Source of the DNA: Janthinobacterium sp. ROICE36
GTDB taxonomy: Bacteria > Pseudomonadota > Gammaproteobacteria > Burkholderiales > Burkholderiaceae_D
Length of the DNA stretch: 34,810 bases
Assembly (NCBI RefSeq): GCF_002869965.1
Contig: NZ_PEBS01000059.1
Location: forward strand, 1-34,810
Reading direction: 5' to 3'
Positions within the stretch are counted from its first letter, which is position 1, and each line of letters starts with the position of its first letter. The position numbers and the translations under genes were made by a program. Shown piece after piece: positions 7,167-14,831 of the stretch. The notes under the pieces were generated by a model. It worked only from the letters and a program-made list of their open reading frames with translations. It did not search any database and was not told where the DNA came from.

Positions 7167-8930
7167 ATGGACTTACATATATCTATGAACATGCCCGATC
7201 CTCAAATGATGAGCAAGGAATGGATGGCGCAGATCAGCAATCCAGAGCAGTGGAAAACGTGGTTTAACATGGTACCGCAGCCCCAGGGTAATCCGATTGC
7301 GGGCATTTTGCAGGATGCGGGCGCCAGCATCAAGCCGGAAGCGATCGAGCAACTGAAAGATGCTTATGTGGCCAAGCTGACGGGCTTGTGGGCTGACTTT
7401 GTGGCCGGCAAAGCGCCGGAGCTGAAAGACCGCCGCTTCGCCGCGCCCGCCTGGCACGCCAGCCCCCTGTCGGCCTTCAATGCGGCGGCCTACCTGCTGA
7501 ATGCGGAGTTTCTCAGCGCCATGGCCGATGCCGTGGAAGCGACGCCGCACCAGAAGCAAAAGATTGCGTTTGCCGTGCAGCAAATCGTCGACGCCATGTC
7601 GCCCGCCAACTTTTTGGCCACCAATCCCGACGCCCAGCAAACCCTGATCGAGACCAAGGGCGAAAGCCTGGCCAAGGGCTTGAGCAACATGCTGGCCGAT
7701 ATGGGCAAGGGCCGCATCTCGCAGTCCGACGAATCGGCCTTCGAAGTGGGCCGCAACGTGGCCACCACGGCGGGCACGGTGGTGTTTGAAAATGCCTTGT
7801 TCCAGCTGATCCAGTACACGCCGACGACGGCCACGGTACACCAGCGGCCGTTGCTGATGGTGCCGCCGTGCATCAATAAATTCTATATCCTTGACTTGCA
7901 GCCAGAAAACTCGCTCGTGCGCTATGCGGTGGAGCAGGGCAATACCGTTTTCCTCATGTCCTGGCGCAATCCGGACCTGAGCATGCAGCACCTGACGTGG
8001 GACGATTACGTCGAGCAAGGCGTAATCGAAGCCATCCAGGTGGCGCAGGACATCTCGGGCCAGGACAAGCTTAATATGTTCGGCTTTTGCGTGGGCGGCA
8101 CCATCGTCTCGACGGCGCTGGCAGTGCTCAAGGCGCGCGGTGAAAATCCGGCCGCCAGCCTGACCTTGTTGACTACCTTCCTCGATTTCTGCGACGCGGG
8201 CGCGCTCGATGTTTTTATTGACGAACCGCAAGTGGCGTTGCGCGAGCAGAGTCTGTACAAGGGCGGCCTGATGTCGGGCCGCGACCTGGGCAGCACGTTC
8301 TCCAGCCTGCGGCCGAACGACCTGGTGTGGAACTACGTGCAGTCGAATTACCTGAAAGGCAAGGAGCCGCCCGCGTTCGACTTGCTGTACTGGAATGGCG
8401 ACGGCACGGGCTTGCCGGGCCCCATGTTCTGCTGGTATCTGCGCAACACTTACCTGGAAAACAGCCTGAAAGTGCCGGGCAAGCTGACGGTGGCGGGCGA
8501 ACAGGTCGACCTCAGTAGCATCGATGCGCCCGCTTTCATCTATGGTTCGCGCGAAGACCATATCGTGCCCTGGGGCGCGGCCTACGCCAGCACGGCCTTG
8601 CTGAATCCGAAAAAACCGAAAGCCAACCGTTTCATCCTCGGCGCTTCGGGCCATATCGCTGGCGTGATCAACCCGGCCTCGAAGAAAAAGCGCAGTTACT
8701 GGAGCAATGACGCAGGCAAAGGCGCACGCACGGCGAAAGCCAAGCCCTTGACTGCCGAGCAATGGATGGAAGGCGCGACCGAGCACGTGGGCAGTTGGTG
8801 GCCCGAATGGGCGGCCTTCCTGGCTGAGCACGGCGGCGCGCAGATGAAGGCGCCAGGCAAGCCGGGCAACAAGCGCCACGCGGCAATCGAGCCGGCGCCG
8901 GGGCGGTATGTTAAAGTCAGGGCAGATTAA
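7167..8930 (+). CDS. phaC: Class I poly(3-hydroxyalkanoate) synthase PhaC
   Basis: Polymerises (R)-3-hydroxyacyl-CoA, typically 3-hydroxybutyryl-CoA, into storage granules and acts at the granule surface. The 587-residue length is normal for class I. The N-terminal ~200 residues are the PhaC_N domain and the rest is an alpha/beta-hydrolase. Motifs: PPCINKFYILDLQPENS, SWRNPD, and the lipase-like box GFCVGGT with nucleophile Cys at about 308. The probable acid is Asp ~464 in SREDHIVPW and the His is ~496 in GASGHIAG. The first ATG lacks a Shine-Dalgarno sequence; an ATG six codons later (MNMPDPQ) is an alternative. phaA and phaB are not beside it; the regulator phaR follows. Confidence 0.95.
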   Translation: MDLHISMNMPDPQMMSKEWMAQISNPEQWKTWFNMVPQPQGNPIAGILQDAGASIKPEAIEQLKDAYVAKLTGLWADFVAGKAPELKDRRFAAPAWHASPLSAFNAAAYLLNAEFLSAMADAVEATPHQKQKIAFAVQQIVDAMSPANFLATNPDAQQTLIETKGESLAKGLSNMLADMGKGRISQSDESAFEVGRNVATTAGTVVFENALFQLIQYTPTTATVHQRPLLMVPPCINKFYILDLQPENSLVRYAVEQGNTVFLMSWRNPDLSMQHLTWDDYVEQGVIEAIQVAQDISGQDKLNMFGFCVGGTIVSTALAVLKARGENPAASLTLLTTFLDFCDAGALDVFIDEPQVALREQSLYKGGLMSGRDLGSTFSSLRPNDLVWNYVQSNYLKGKEPPAFDLLYWNGDGTGLPGPMFCWYLRNTYLENSLKVPGKLTVAGEQVDLSSIDAPAFIYGSREDHIVPWGAAYASTALLNPKKPKANRFILGASGHIAGVINPASKKKRSYWSNDAGKGARTAKAKPLTAEQWMEGATEHVGSWWPEWAAFLAEHGGAQMKAPGKPGNKRHAAIEPAPGRYVKVRAD

Positions 8931-8946
8931 GTCACAAAGCGTTTTG

Positions 8947-8982
8947 CCTGACAAGGTCGGCGTAATCATCGGTCTTGTCAGG
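8947..8982 (+). repeat. Inverted repeat after phaC
   Basis: Nine-base arms CCTGACAAG and CTTGTCAGG flank an 18-base loop, directly downstream of the phaC stop. There is no proper T run behind it. It may stabilise the phaC mRNA 3' end or be a weak terminator. The sequence GGAATCTACT at its right edge recurs 34 bp downstream (9015-9024). Confidence 0.5.
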
Positions 8983-9032
8983 AATCTACTTTTAGTTGCG
9001 TTGCAATAAATGCGGGAATCTACTACCCTGAT

Positions 9033-9062
9033 GTGCAATGGAGCCGTTTTCCACTCTATAAT
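9033..9062 (+). promoter_or_regulatory. Candidate phaR promoter
   Basis: A perfect -10 hexamer TATAAT (9057-9062) is preceded by GTGCAA/TGCAAT at 17-18 bp, a weak -35. TTGC/GCAA words are common in the 60 bp upstream, as in PhaR operators of other species, so autoregulation is plausible. Initiation would be about 85 bp upstream of the phaR ATG. Confidence 0.45.
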
Positions 9063-9079
9063 GGAAAAAGTAGGCAGGT

Positions 9080-9109
9080 GCGAAAGCGGACCCACGTTCG
9101 CTTTTTTTT
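9080..9109 (+). terminator. Weak hairpin plus T8 in the phaR leader
   Basis: Short complementary arms (AAAGCG with CGCTTT, or alternatively GCGAA with TTCGC) are followed by eight T residues. It lies between the candidate phaR promoter and the phaR start. It could end phaC readthrough transcripts or act as an attenuator of phaR. The short stem makes it weak. Confidence 0.45.
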
Positions 9110-9154
9110 CGGATTAACTCAGTATGCGCTGCGGCGCAATAAGTGGAACTTGTG

Positions 9155-9718
9155 ATGAGTAGTGCAAAAAAAAGTATAGACCGCCTGATTAAAAAATATC
9201 CCAACCGTCGTCTGTACGACACGCAAACCAGTTCCTACATCACCTTGACGGACGTCAAGCAGCTGGTGTTGGACAATGAGGTGTTTACCGTCGTCGATGC
9301 CAAATCCAGTGAAGATTTGACGCGCAGCATCTTGCTGCAAATCATTTTGGAAGAGGAAGCGAACGGCGCGCCCATGTTTTCGAGCAGCGTGTTGTCGCAG
9401 ATCATCCGCTACTATGGCCACGCCATGCAGGGCATGATGGGATCCTACCTGGAAAAGAACGTGCAAGCGTTTACCGATATCCAGCATAAATTCACGGGCA
9501 CCTCGGCCGGCAGTTTCGAAGGCAAGCCCTTCAGCCCGGAAATGTGGACCCAGTTCATGAACGTTCAGGGCCCGATGATGCAAGGCATGATGAACAACTA
9601 CATCGACCAGAGCAAGAGCCTGTTCGTGCAAATGCAGGAACAGATGCAGAGCCAGAGCAAGAATCTGTTCGGCACGTTCCCGTTCGTTCCGCCGGTGCCG
9701 CCGACGGAAAAGAAGTAA
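9155..9718 (+). CDS. phaR: PHA synthesis regulator PhaR
   Basis: PhaR senses PHA polymer and represses phasin and often its own gene; binding to granules releases it from DNA. The N-terminal DNA-binding domain is clear in the first 65 residues: RLIKKYPNRRLYDTQTSSYI, TLTDVKQLVL and LTRSILLQIILEEE. It is followed by the PHB accumulation regulatory domain, with FSSSVLSQIIRYYGHAMQGM. A Gln/Met/Ser-rich amphipathic tail ends in PVPPTEKK. The ATG giving MSSAKKSID has GTGGAA about 8 bases upstream; a GTG four codons earlier is in frame but less likely. It sits 224 bp downstream of phaC. Confidence 0.95.
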   Translation: MSSAKKSIDRLIKKYPNRRLYDTQTSSYITLTDVKQLVLDNEVFTVVDAKSSEDLTRSILLQIILEEEANGAPMFSSSVLSQIIRYYGHAMQGMMGSYLEKNVQAFTDIQHKFTGTSAGSFEGKPFSPEMWTQFMNVQGPMMQGMMNNYIDQSKSLFVQMQEQMQSQSKNLFGTFPFVPPVPPTEKK

Positions 9719-9738
9719 GCCGCAGCCAATGCGGGCCA

Positions 9739-9775
9739 CACAACGGCACAGGATCTCCTGTGCCGTTGTGCTTTT
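9739..9775. terminator. Terminator hairpin after phaR
   Basis: A perfect 15-bp stem centred on GGATCTCC, starting CACAACGGCACAGGA, followed by CTTTTC. It separates phaR from the convergent lipoprotein gene. The T run is short, but the stem is very stable and could serve both directions. Confidence 0.8.
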
Positions 9776-9809
9776 CGGGCGTCATGCCGCCCGCTGCCGA
9801 TGCTGCATG

Positions 9810-11447
9810 TTATTGCTTCCGTTGTTGCAGCGTGGAGAGCAGGTCCTGGTTTGAATGCTCGAGCTTCCATGTCCTGGCATTGTCCATGGAGCTGTAAATG
9901 CTGACGTTACCCTTGAAATCTTCCTGGATATTGAGCGCCAGCCCGGACGGGAATATCAACGGGGCGTTGCGCAGAGTGTATGAAACATACGGCCCCCAGG
10001 TCTTGCCTTCGTCGCTGCTGACCAGCAGGGCGCGCTCGTTATACATGCCGGCTTCCATTAGCAGTTTGCCGTCATTGAGCGGCGCCACTGGCGACATCAG
10101 GACTTTGAAGGGCGAAACGATAGTCGTCCAGTTCTGGCCGCGATCCCGTGAAACATAGGCGTCGGGAAACCTTCCTCCCAGACCGGCCGCTACCAGAACG
10201 CTTTGCGTGCCATTGGCTTGATGGATAAACTGCGTCAAGCTTTTCTTGTGCGGACTAAAGCGCTCGGCCAACTTGCCCGTGCGGTAGTCGAGTTCGCCGA
10301 TCAAGCCGTTTTCCAGCGCATAGCCGATCCGCTCCGCGTCTTGCCAGGTCCACAATAAGCCCGGGCCATGCAGCCACGATCCGGGCAAGGTGGAGTGGTA
10401 CACGGATCGCCAGTCGCCGGCGTCCAGTTGATTCGCCCGGAAAATGTTCAATGCATCGCCCTTGCGATGCATCACGTACCAGCCATCCTGCGGGGTGCCG
10501 CCGATGCGCAGCAGATTGCCGGGCGGCAGGTTGCCTGTATCGACAGGAAGCAGCTTGTCGCTGTCACGCGCTTTGCGTAGCAAGGAGCCCGATTCGCCTA
10601 CCGCGATCAACTCGGCATTGGGCAGGTCTACGGGAAACACGCAAGACAGCGACTCCACCGAGGGCGCATTGATGATCTTCCATAGCCCTTGTGTCGAGCG
10701 CAGCAGGACGGCGCCCATGCGGCTGGCGGCAGCTACCCGGCCATCGGGCATTTCGGTGGCGCACTCGGCCCCGGCCGGGTGGGCGCGGGCAAATTGCTCG
10801 ACATCGTCCTGCGCGTGGTGCGGAGTGCTCCAGCCTGGGCTGGCAGCAGCGCCGAATAGCTTGCTGTAGTCGGGGGCAAAGCGCTGGAGCAATTGCGCAT
10901 TGGATGCCACCTGCGCGTTGCGACCGTATTGCACGCCGAAATCGCCGCGTGTCACAATCAGTCGCCCCAGATCCGCCGATTTTCCCGCTTCGATGTTGAA
11001 GCTTCCCACGATGCTCGAGTACACATGCAAGAGCTTGTTGGCCCGTGTGTCGATCAGTTCGACAAACTCATACTCGCCAGGCGGTAGTGCGCCAATGAAC
11101 AGGGAAGTATCGCCTGGCATCGCGCTCTCGACCTTTTTCATCACCAGATTTGCGGAGACCAGCTTGAAATCGCTGCGCTGCTCCCCCGCCACCACACGGC
11201 GTAACTTGATCATATTGAAACCGTAAATATCTTTGGTATTCGACGTGATGCTGACTACCACCGGGGTTTCTCCCGATTGTGCACTCGTTTTCAGTGGGTC
11301 AACCACCGACGTGTTGACGACGCAGCCGCTCAGTAGCAATACAGTCAAGCCGCAAGCCGCAAGCCGCAAGCCGCGAAAGCCCGGTGCCGCGCTGTCAAAT
11401 TGGAAAAGGAAAAAGACATGGGATTCATTTAGTTTTATAACAAACAA
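9810..11447 (-). CDS. Asp-box (BNR-like) lipoprotein with a repeat-controlled reading frame
   Basis: About 520 residues of a secreted lipoprotein. The lipobox is LLLSGC and the mature protein starts CVVNTSVV. Residues ~45-160 form a beta-rich domain (PGEYEFVELID). The C-terminal ~330 residues look like a beta-propeller with Asp-box motifs SRDRGQNW, SSDEGKTW and SMDNARTW, as in sialidase-fold or photosystem-stability-type proteins. Enzymatic activity is not evident. The signal peptide is encoded across four 7-bp repeats. In this frame the only start is a TTG (11447) without a ribosome binding site, giving an odd 26-residue leader. The nearby ATG (MNPMSFSFSNL) is out of frame and stops straight after the repeats. 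One more repeat would join that ATG to the lipobox. The gene is therefore probably phase-variable and off or low in this copy. Confidence 0.7.
   Translation of the reverse strand: MFVIKLNESHVFFLFQFDSAAPGFRGLRLAACGLTVLLLSGCVVNTSVVDPLKTSAQSGETPVVVSITSNTKDIYGFNMIKLRRVVAGEQRSDFKLVSANLVMKKVESAMPGDTSLFIGALPPGEYEFVELIDTRANKLLHVYSSIVGSFNIEAGKSADLGRLIVTRGDFGVQYGRNAQVASNAQLLQRFAPDYSKLFGAAASPGWSTPHHAQDDVEQFARAHPAGAECATEMPDGRVAAASRMGAVLLRSTQGLWKIINAPSVESLSCVFPVDLPNAELIAVGESGSLLRKARDSDKLLPVDTGNLPPGNLLRIGGTPQDGWYVMHRKGDALNIFRANQLDAGDWRSVYHSTLPGSWLHGPGLLWTWQDAERIGYALENGLIGELDYRTGKLAERFSPHKKSLTQFIHQANGTQSVLVAAGLGGRFPDAYVSRDRGQNWTTIVSPFKVLMSPVAPLNDGKLLMEAGMYNERALLVSSDEGKTWGPYVSYTLRNAPLIFPSGLALNIQEDFKGNVSIYSSMDNARTWKLEHSNQDLLSTLQQRKQ
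11346..11373. repeat. Heptanucleotide tandem repeat, 4 copies
   Basis: Four perfect tandem copies of CAAGCCG (CGGCTTG on the coding strand) within the signal-peptide codons of the Asp-box lipoprotein. The unit length is not a multiple of three, so gain or loss of one unit shifts the reading frame, as in simple-sequence contingency loci. Confidence 0.95.
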
Positions 11448-11606
11448 AATTATATGTCATACCATTAATTTCCTTAAGGCATTATTTTGACTTTCTTGAC
11501 ACCTGGAATGTGTGGCCGGGCCTTGTTCGACCATCGCCAGGATGGCAGCGGCCGCAACAAAGCTGGGGTGGTAGCGTTGCAGATGCGCCAGCAAAAGAAG
11601 CCGGCG

Positions 11607-11636
11607 CTGACAGCAAGGGGCGGCTCGGGGTACAAT
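11607..11636 (+). promoter_or_regulatory. Candidate sigma-70 promoter of rimO
   Basis: CTGACA and TACAAT are separated by 18 bp, each five of six matches to consensus. The likely start is about 30 bp upstream of the rimO ATG. Confidence 0.65.
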
Positions 11637-11672
11637 AGCCGATTCGCCTCACCATTTTACTAGCTGCCAACT

Positions 11673-13085
11673 ATGTCTGAAATTCACCGTATTCCCGTTC
11701 CTTCCGCCAAGCCCGAGGCCATGCTGGCCATGCCAGGTGCGGCGCCGAAAGTGGGCTTTGTCTCGCTCGGCTGCCCGAAAGCGCTGGTCGACTCCGAACA
11801 AATCCTGACCCAACTGCGCGCCGAAGGCTACGAAACGGCGAAATCCTACGCTGGCGCCGATCTGGTGATCGTCAATACCTGCGGTTTTATCGATGCTGCC
11901 GTGCAAGAGTCACTCGACGCCATCGGCGAAGCGCTGGCTGAAAACGGTAAAGTGATCGTGACCGGTTGCCTGGGCGCCAAGAAAGATGCTGCCGGCGACG
12001 ACATCATCATGAAGGTGCACCCGAAAGTGCTGGCTGTCACCGGTCCGCACGCGCTGGCCGAAGTGATGGATTCCGTCCATTTTCACTTGCCGAAACCGTA
12101 CGCGCCCTTCCTCGACCTGGTACCGCCGCAAGGCGTCAAGTTGACGCCGAAGCACTATGCTTACCTGAAAATCTCCGAAGGTTGCAACCACCGTTGCAGT
12201 TTTTGCATCATCCCATCGATGCGCGGCGACCTGGTCTCGCGTCCGATCGGCGAACTGATGATCGAAGCGGAAAACCTGTTCAAGGCCGGCGTCAAGGAAT
12301 TGCTGGTCATTTCGCAAGACACCTCGGCGTATGGCGTGGACGTGAAATTCCGTTCCGGCTTCTGGAATGGCCGTCCCGTGAAGACGCACATGACGCAGCT
12401 GACGGAAGCGCTGGGCGAACTGGCCAAGACCTACGGCGCCTGGGTGCGCTTGCACTATGTGTACCCGTACCCGCACGTGGACCAGATCATCCCGATGATG
12501 AGCGGTGGCCACATCCTGCCCTACCTCGACATTCCGATGCAGCATGCGCACCCTGACGTGCTGAAACGCATGAAGCGCCCGGCCAGCGGCGAGAAAAACC
12601 TTGACCGCATCCAGGCCTGGCGCGCCATCAACCCGGACCTGACGATACGCTCGACCTTCATCGCCGGTTTCCCAGGCGAAACGGAGGCGGAATTCGAGTA
12701 CTTGCTGGACTTCCTCAAGGAAGCGCAGATCGACCGCCTGGGCTGCTTCGCCTATTCGCCTGTCGAAGGCGCGACGGCCAATGCGATTGAGAATCCCGTG
12801 CCGGAAGAGCTACGCGAAGAGCGCCGTGGCCGCGTGATGCTGCTGCAGGAAGAAATTTCCAAGAAACGCTTGCAAGCCAAGGTCGGCAAGACCGTGCGCG
12901 TGCTGATCGATGAAGTCACCCGCTCCGGCGGCGTGGGCCGCTCGTCCGCCGACGCGCCGGAAATCGATGGCGTCGTGTATGTGAAGCCACCATTCGAGCC
13001 GCACCGCAAGCTGGCCGTGGGCCAATTCGTCGATGTCACCATCACCTCGTCCGATGCGCACGACCTGTGGGGCGCTGCCGAGTAA
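11673..13085 (+). CDS. rimO: Ribosomal protein uS12 methylthiotransferase RimO
   Basis: A radical-SAM enzyme that adds a methylthio group to the conserved Asp of ribosomal protein S12. The 470-residue length is normal. The N-terminal UPF0004 domain carries three cysteines for the second [4Fe-4S] cluster (about C34 in LGCPKALVDSE, C70 in NTCGFID, C99 in TGCLGAKK). The radical-SAM motif is CNHRCSFC (about C171, C175, C178). The RimO-specific stretch IPSMRGDLVSRP follows, and a C-terminal TRAM domain ends the protein. The ATG has no strong ribosome binding site, but the candidate promoter and the family N-terminus support it. Transcription ends at a strong terminator before the next gene. Confidence 0.96.
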   Translation: MSEIHRIPVPSAKPEAMLAMPGAAPKVGFVSLGCPKALVDSEQILTQLRAEGYETAKSYAGADLVIVNTCGFIDAAVQESLDAIGEALAENGKVIVTGCLGAKKDAAGDDIIMKVHPKVLAVTGPHALAEVMDSVHFHLPKPYAPFLDLVPPQGVKLTPKHYAYLKISEGCNHRCSFCIIPSMRGDLVSRPIGELMIEAENLFKAGVKELLVISQDTSAYGVDVKFRSGFWNGRPVKTHMTQLTEALGELAKTYGAWVRLHYVYPYPHVDQIIPMMSGGHILPYLDIPMQHAHPDVLKRMKRPASGEKNLDRIQAWRAINPDLTIRSTFIAGFPGETEAEFEYLLDFLKEAQIDRLGCFAYSPVEGATANAIENPVPEELREERRGRVMLLQEEISKKRLQAKVGKTVRVLIDEVTRSGGVGRSSADAPEIDGVVYVKPPFEPHRKLAVGQFVDVTITSSDAHDLWGAAE

Positions 13086-13133
13086 GCAGGTGTAACAGTC
13101 GTACGGCGTACAGGGCGTAAAGCCCTTACAATC

Positions 13134-13168
13134 AAGGCGGACCAGCAATTGCTGGCCCGCCTTTTTTT
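13134..13168 (+). terminator. Terminator after rimO
   Basis: A GC-rich hairpin, AAGGCGG-ACCAGCA with its complement TGCTGG-CCCGCCTT around a short AT centre, followed by seven T residues. It ends 13 bp before the next gene's ATG, so that gene needs a promoter upstream that reads through, or a promoter within the hairpin region. Confidence 0.88.
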
Positions 13169-13181
13169 ATTTCCCGACGCC

Positions 13182-14348
13182 ATGACCACAATCAAATCCC
13201 CCCAGACGGCGCTGATCCACAGCGATTACCAGGCGCCGCAAGGCTTTGCCGCCTTTCCCAACGCCATCCATCACGCATCGACTGTGCTGTTCAAGGACGT
13301 GGCGGCCATGCGTTCGGGCGACTGGAAAGAGAAAAACGCCTACACCTACGGCTTGCACGGCACGCCCACCACGTTCACGCTGGAAGCGCGGCTGGCCGAG
13401 ATCGAAGGGGGCAAGTACTGCCTGCTGGCGCCATCGGGCCTGGCAGCCATCGCCATGGCGGACTTTGCGCTGCTCAAAACAGGCGATGACGTTTTGTTGC
13501 CGGAAAACATCTACAACCCGAACCGCGAACTGGGACGCTGGCTGGCGCAGGATTTCGGCATCACGGCCCGCTATTACGACCCGCTGATCGGCGCCGGCAT
13601 CGCGGCATTGATCCAGGAGAACACCAAGCTGATCTGGACGGAAGCGCCGGGTTCCGTGACCATGGAAGTGCCGGACTTGCCCGCCATCTGCGCGGCCGCC
13701 CATGCGCGCGGCGTGCTGGTCGCTTTGGACAACACCTGGTCGGCCGGCCTGGCCCTGCGCGGCTTTGACCTGGGCGTGGACATCATCATGCAGGCGCTGA
13801 CGAAATACCAGTCGGGCGGCTCGGACGTGCTGATGGGCGCCTTGATCACGCGGGACAGGGCGCTGCACGAGCGCCTGGCGCTGGCGCATATGCGTCTGGG
13901 CATGGGCGTGGGGGCGGACGATGCCTACCTGGTGCTGCGCGGCTTGCCCACCATGAAGCTGCGCTTCGACGCCCACGATGCGGGCGCGCGCGCGGTCGCC
14001 AGCTGGCTCAAGGGGCGCCCGGAAATCGCCACGGTGCTGCATCCTGCCTTCGCCGATTGCCCCGGTCACGCCATCTGGCAGCGCGATTTCACGGGCGCGG
14101 GCGGCCTGTTTTCCGTGCTGTTCGATGCCCGCTACACGGAGCAGCAGACGGACCGTTTCGTCGATGCCTTGCAGTTGTTCAAGATAGGTTACAGCTGGGG
14201 CGGCGCGAACAGCCTGGTGATGCCGTACCGCATCGCCTCCATGCGCAAGGGCTGGCAGTTGCCGGGTCAGCTGGTGCGTCTGAATGTGGGGCTGGAAGCG
14301 CCGCAGGATTTGATCGCCGATATCGAACGGGCGTTCGCGGCGATGTAG
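13182..14348 (+). CDS. metC: Cystathionine beta-lyase type PLP enzyme
   Basis: A trans-sulfuration enzyme of the Cys/Met metabolism PLP family. The MetC-like branch converts cystathionine to homocysteine, pyruvate and ammonia. Motifs: YGLHGTPTTFTLEARLAEIE, a substrate and PLP phosphate-binding LLAPSGLAAIAMA, VALDNTWSAGLAL, and the PLP lysine at about residue 208 in LTKYQSGGSDVLMG. The C-terminal block YSWGGANSLVMPY is typical of MetC. Length (388 residues) fits. The chosen ATG (MTTIKSPQ) lies just after the rimO terminator; upstream in-frame starts would lie within that hairpin. Other family members (gamma-lyase, gamma-synthase) have similar motifs, so the reaction is likely rather than certain. 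Confidence 0.87.
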   Translation: MTTIKSPQTALIHSDYQAPQGFAAFPNAIHHASTVLFKDVAAMRSGDWKEKNAYTYGLHGTPTTFTLEARLAEIEGGKYCLLAPSGLAAIAMADFALLKTGDDVLLPENIYNPNRELGRWLAQDFGITARYYDPLIGAGIAALIQENTKLIWTEAPGSVTMEVPDLPAICAAAHARGVLVALDNTWSAGLALRGFDLGVDIIMQALTKYQSGGSDVLMGALITRDRALHERLALAHMRLGMGVGADDAYLVLRGLPTMKLRFDAHDAGARAVASWLKGRPEIATVLHPAFADCPGHAIWQRDFTGAGGLFSVLFDARYTEQQTDRFVDALQLFKIGYSWGGANSLVMPYRIASMRKGWQLPGQLVRLNVGLEAPQDLIADIERAFAAM

Positions 14349-14389
14349 CGGCAGTGGGCAAGCACGCCGGCTTGCCCGCAAGTCGCTAC
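14345..14389. terminator. Two-tier hairpin between convergent genes
   Basis: Outer arms GTAGCG/CGCTAC and inner arms GGGCAAG/CTTGCCC are separated by a small internal loop, spanning the metC stop and the stop of the convergent small membrane-protein gene. No T run, so it may be a structural or bidirectional Rho-dependent end rather than a classical terminator. Confidence 0.45.
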
Positions 14390-14748
14390 ATGGGTACGGG
14401 CTTGTTGTTGTTCAGGTAGAGAAAACCGCGCAGCAAGCGGTAGGCTTTCCACAGCCAGGCCACGCCCCACACGACGAGCGCCAGCGGAATGCCGATTAGC
14501 GTGATCCACAGGATGGCGCCGACGACGATCCAGGCCACATACCACCAGAAGGAACGGATCATCCAGCTGTGATGGCTGTACACGAAGGTGCCGGCCGCCT
14601 CGTCGCGCTTCACATAATTGATGATGAGCGGAATGAAGGAAAGGGCGCCCAGCGAAAACACAAAGCTGGCGCCATGTATCAGGTACAAGCACCAGGCCAG
14701 GTTTTTGGTCTGTTGAAGTTGGCTATCGAGAATAATATCTTGTGACAT
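14386..14748 (-). CDS. Small integral membrane protein (DUF4870-like)
   Basis: A 120-residue protein with about three membrane segments: roughly residues 17-45 (CLYLIHGASFVFSLGALSF), 65-85 and 85-100 (ITLIGIPLALVVWGVAWLW). It has the conserved-looking stretch INYVKRDEAAGTFVYSHHSW. This 'NYVKR-(D/E)-A-x-G-T-x-x-x-S-H' pattern recurs in small membrane proteins of Burkholderiales that I remember as DUF4870-like. The role is unknown. A good ribosome binding site (GGGAG, 6 bases from the ATG) supports the start. It is convergent to metC and divergent from the serine hydrolase. Confidence 0.75.
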   Translation of the reverse strand: MSQDIILDSQLQQTKNLAWCLYLIHGASFVFSLGALSFIPLIINYVKRDEAAGTFVYSHHSWMIRSFWWYVAWIVVGAILWITLIGIPLALVVWGVAWLWKAYRLLRGFLYLNNNKPVPM

Positions 14749-14831
14749 GAAAGCTCCCGTCCTTGCTTAATTTTTAATTGTAGCAAGCAAAGCGGCGCGC
14801 AAGCGCAGTCCATGGAAAAAGGTGGAAGACA

